A DNA stretch of 64,000 nt from positions 186,001 to 250,000 of the forward strand of contig NZ_JAEKJB010000009.1 of NCBI RefSeq assembly GCF_016785095.1. Direction: 5' to 3'. Made by a program: the position numbers and the translations under genes. Position 1 is the first letter of the stretch, and each line of letters opens with the position of its first letter. The notes under the pieces were generated by a model. It ran no database searches. It saw only the letters and a list, made by a program, of their open reading frames with translations, and had not been told where the DNA came from. Below are positions 62,446 through 64,000 of the stretch, piece after piece. This DNA is from Alloalcanivorax marinus. GTDB lineage: Bacteria > Pseudomonadota > Gammaproteobacteria > Pseudomonadales > Alcanivoracaceae.

Positions 62446-63039
62446 TTACCAGAAAACCGCCGCCCAGGCGGAGAGCAGTAGCAGCACCGCCATTCCCCGA
62501 TTGAACCAGCCCATCGCCGCCGGATTCCGAATCCAGCGCGCCGCGCCGGCGCCCAGCCCGGCCCATACCAGCACGCAGGGCAACGCCACCACGAAGAACA
62601 CCCCGGCCAAAGCCGGCATCGGCACGCTGCCGCCGGCGAACACGCCCGTGGCGGCCAGCGCCATCATCCACGCCTTGGGGTTGATCCATTGCAGGCCGGC
62701 GGTGCCGATCAGGCCCAGGCGACCACGGCGGTCACCGTCATCGCCGGCGTCGGGAAGCTGGGGGGCGGCGCGGAATAACTGCACCGCCAGCACCGTGAGC
62801 CAGGCCAGCCCGGCCGCCGCCATCAAGAGGCGCACGCCCTCGTGGGCGGCCAGAGGGCGGGCCAGGCCGGTGCCCACCAGCAGCAGCACGGACGCGGCGC
62901 CGCCGGCGGCGCCCGCCACCATGGGGAGAGCCGCCACTAGCCCGTGGCGGGTGGCATTGGCGAGCACCAGCACATTGGTGGGCCCGGGGGTGATGGAGGC
63001 GACCAAGGCGAACAGGACAAAGGGCAACAGGGATTCCAT
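62446..63039 (-). CDS. LysE-family translocator
   Basis: A 197-aa inner-membrane exporter of the LysE/RhtB superfamily, with six membrane segments. It shows the N-terminal SITPGPTNVLVLANATRHG and the later GLQWINPKAWMMALAATGVF. Exported substrates are amino acids or related compounds in known members. ATG 63039 gives the usual N-terminus; ATG 63045 adds two residues. It lies 50 bp after the AraC-type gene and probably shares its transcript. Confidence 0.88.
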   Translation of the reverse strand: MESLLPFVLFALVASITPGPTNVLVLANATRHGLVAALPMVAGAAGGAASVLLLVGTGLARPLAAHEGVRLLMAAAGLAWLTVLAVQLFRAAPQLPDAGDDGDRRGRLGLIGTAGLQWINPKAWMMALAATGVFAGGSVPMPALAGVFFVVALPCVLVWAGLGAGAARWIRNPAAMGWFNRGMAVLLLLSAWAAVFW

Positions 63040-63089
63040 GAGCATCCACGACGGTGACGGAAAGCCCCAGTGTGGTGTCGTTGGCGGCC

Positions 63090-63950
63090 CTAGTCTGGAA
63101 GCTTTGTGCGCCGCCGGTAATAGGCCGGCGTCATGGCGTAGGCGCGGCGGAACCAGCGGCCCAGGTGACTCTGGTCGGCGAAGCCCACCATGGCCGCCAC
63201 GTCCGCCGGCGAGACGCCGGCGGCCAGCAGGCGGCGGGCACGCAACAGCCTGAGTTGCACCAGGTAGGCGTGAGGCGGCAGGCCGTGAGCGGCTTTGAAG
63301 GCACGGCTGATGCGGAAGCGGTCGCTGCCCACCGCCGCCGCCAGATCATCCAGGCCGATGTCCTCGGTCTGGTGGGCGTGCAGATAATCCCGGGCCCGGC
63401 GGGCCAGCGGAACGCTGGATGGGTCCGGGCCGGGCCGCGCGCGCCAGTCGGCGTGGCGGGTCAGGCGCCGCAGCAGCTGGTCCAGGGCGGTTTGCCGAAC
63501 CATGCGCATCTCGCCGCCATGCAGCGCCTCGAAGGCACGGGCAATGGCGCGGGCCACGGTCTGGTCGTCGCTCAGGGTGGCGCCGAACCGCAATTCATAA
63601 TGATCGGGGCGATCCTCGAACAAACCGCCCAGGGCCTCACGCAGCCAGGCCGGGTCCAGGTACAGCAGCCGGTAGGTGAAGCCGCCCGGCGTCGGCCCGT
63701 TGCCGTCGTGGATCTCACCGGGCTCCAGCAGGATGGCGCGGCCGGGCACGCTTTCGTGGCGCACGCGACCGACGTGGAAGCGCTGCACACCCTGTTCGGT
63801 GATTCCCACCGCGTAGGTGTCATGCCAGTGGGGATCATAGGCATGCCCCTCGAAATGGGCATGGATGGTCTCGATGCCGGTATCCCGGTCACGGGCGAAA
63901 CGAACCCAGTTGTCGGTGCGGTCGGCGTGCGACATGGCGATTCCCGGCAT
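63090..63950 (-). CDS. AraC-family transcriptional regulator
   Basis: A 286-aa regulator. An N-terminal cupin-like sensor domain (HAHFEGHAYDPHWHDTYAVGI) is followed by the C-terminal double helix-turn-helix: DIGLDDLAAAVGSDRFRISR and SPADVAAMVGFADQSHLGRW with FRRAYAMTPAYYRR. This type often sits next to and controls a lysE gene, as here. The start is uncertain (63935, 63950 or 63992), and the upstream promoter lies at or past the window edge. Confidence 0.87.
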   Translation of the reverse strand: MPGIAMSHADRTDNWVRFARDRDTGIETIHAHFEGHAYDPHWHDTYAVGITEQGVQRFHVGRVRHESVPGRAILLEPGEIHDGNGPTPGGFTYRLLYLDPAWLREALGGLFEDRPDHYELRFGATLSDDQTVARAIARAFEALHGGEMRMVRQTALDQLLRRLTRHADWRARPGPDPSSVPLARRARDYLHAHQTEDIGLDDLAAAVGSDRFRISRAFKAAHGLPPHAYLVQLRLLRARRLLAAGVSPADVAAMVGFADQSHLGRWFRRAYAMTPAYYRRRTKLPD

Positions 63951-64000
63951 AACGGTTTCCGGTGAAGCGGTCAGTTTAACGCCCGGCTCCACCCGCGTCT

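Noticed and set aside
1..64000. tRNA, rRNA, 4.5S RNA, CRISPR array, phage integrase or insertion sequence
   Set aside because: I looked for tRNA T-loop motifs, rRNA-like stretches, short regular repeats and transposase signatures and found none; xerD is the housekeeping recombinase.

Overview
The window looks like chromosome of a high-GC gammaproteobacterium, with an Alcanivorax/Alloalcanivorax- or pseudomonad-like gene order. The evidence is the rpsP-rimM-trmD-rplS block beside ffh, the xerD-dsbC pair, the purL / mltF / tadA neighbourhood, and the ypjD-corC order opposite ffh. This genus assignment is inference from gene order and composition; no rRNA or tRNA gene is present to test it.

Layout. 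1-12.8 kb is housekeeping: a partial alaC, dsbC, xerD, a GlsB-type membrane protein, the ribosomal/SRP block, ypjD-luxR-corC, and a tightly coupled nudix / gamma-carbonic-anhydrase / DUF1289 / patatin operon. 13.0-18.0 kb is one giant secreted protein: a WDG-repeat propeller-like region, six InlB-type modules and a GlyGly-CTERM tail. Its middle is visibly poorer in GC than its ends. 18.1-28.99 kb is again conserved (purL, mltF, tadA, purT, TM2, DoxX, TetR-thioesterase) and is dotted with REP-like inverted pairs.

29.0-39.0 kb is the most unusual accessory region. It holds a 2077-aa exported multidomain protein (alpha/alpha toroid, carboxypeptidase-regulatory repeats, CARDB, vWA) and a 1031-aa exported protein with a transglutaminase-like fold that lacks its catalytic cysteine. 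The latter ends in an AT-rich hydrophobic C-terminal domain and is followed 4 nt later by an AT-rich 91-aa membrane protein. This is the architecture of a polymorphic toxin plus immunity protein. 39.1-44.9 kb carries a PaaX-type regulator divergent from enoyl-CoA hydratase and acyl-CoA synthetase genes, a four-heme TsdB-TsdA-like fusion cytochrome, and a HAD hydrolase. 44.9-50.1 kb holds a coupled FAN1-type nuclease and XPD-like helicase, thioredoxin and YjdF.

50.3-62.4 kb is a catabolic island. A nine-gene minus-strand operon (flavin reductase, IclR, HpaG1, HpaG2, HpaH, HpaI, TctB, TctA, aldehyde dehydrogenase) is divergent from tctC-ridA-amidohydrolase, and a porin follows. Three copies of an inverted repeat GTCCA-N5-TGGAC (the third imperfect) sit in front of the three transcription units and probably define the IclR regulon. 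The encoded route would import a carboxylate through the porin and the TctABC transporter and convert it through the lower homoprotocatechuate steps to pyruvate plus succinic semialdehyde, then succinate. No ring-cleavage dioxygenase is present. The window ends with LysE and AraC genes.
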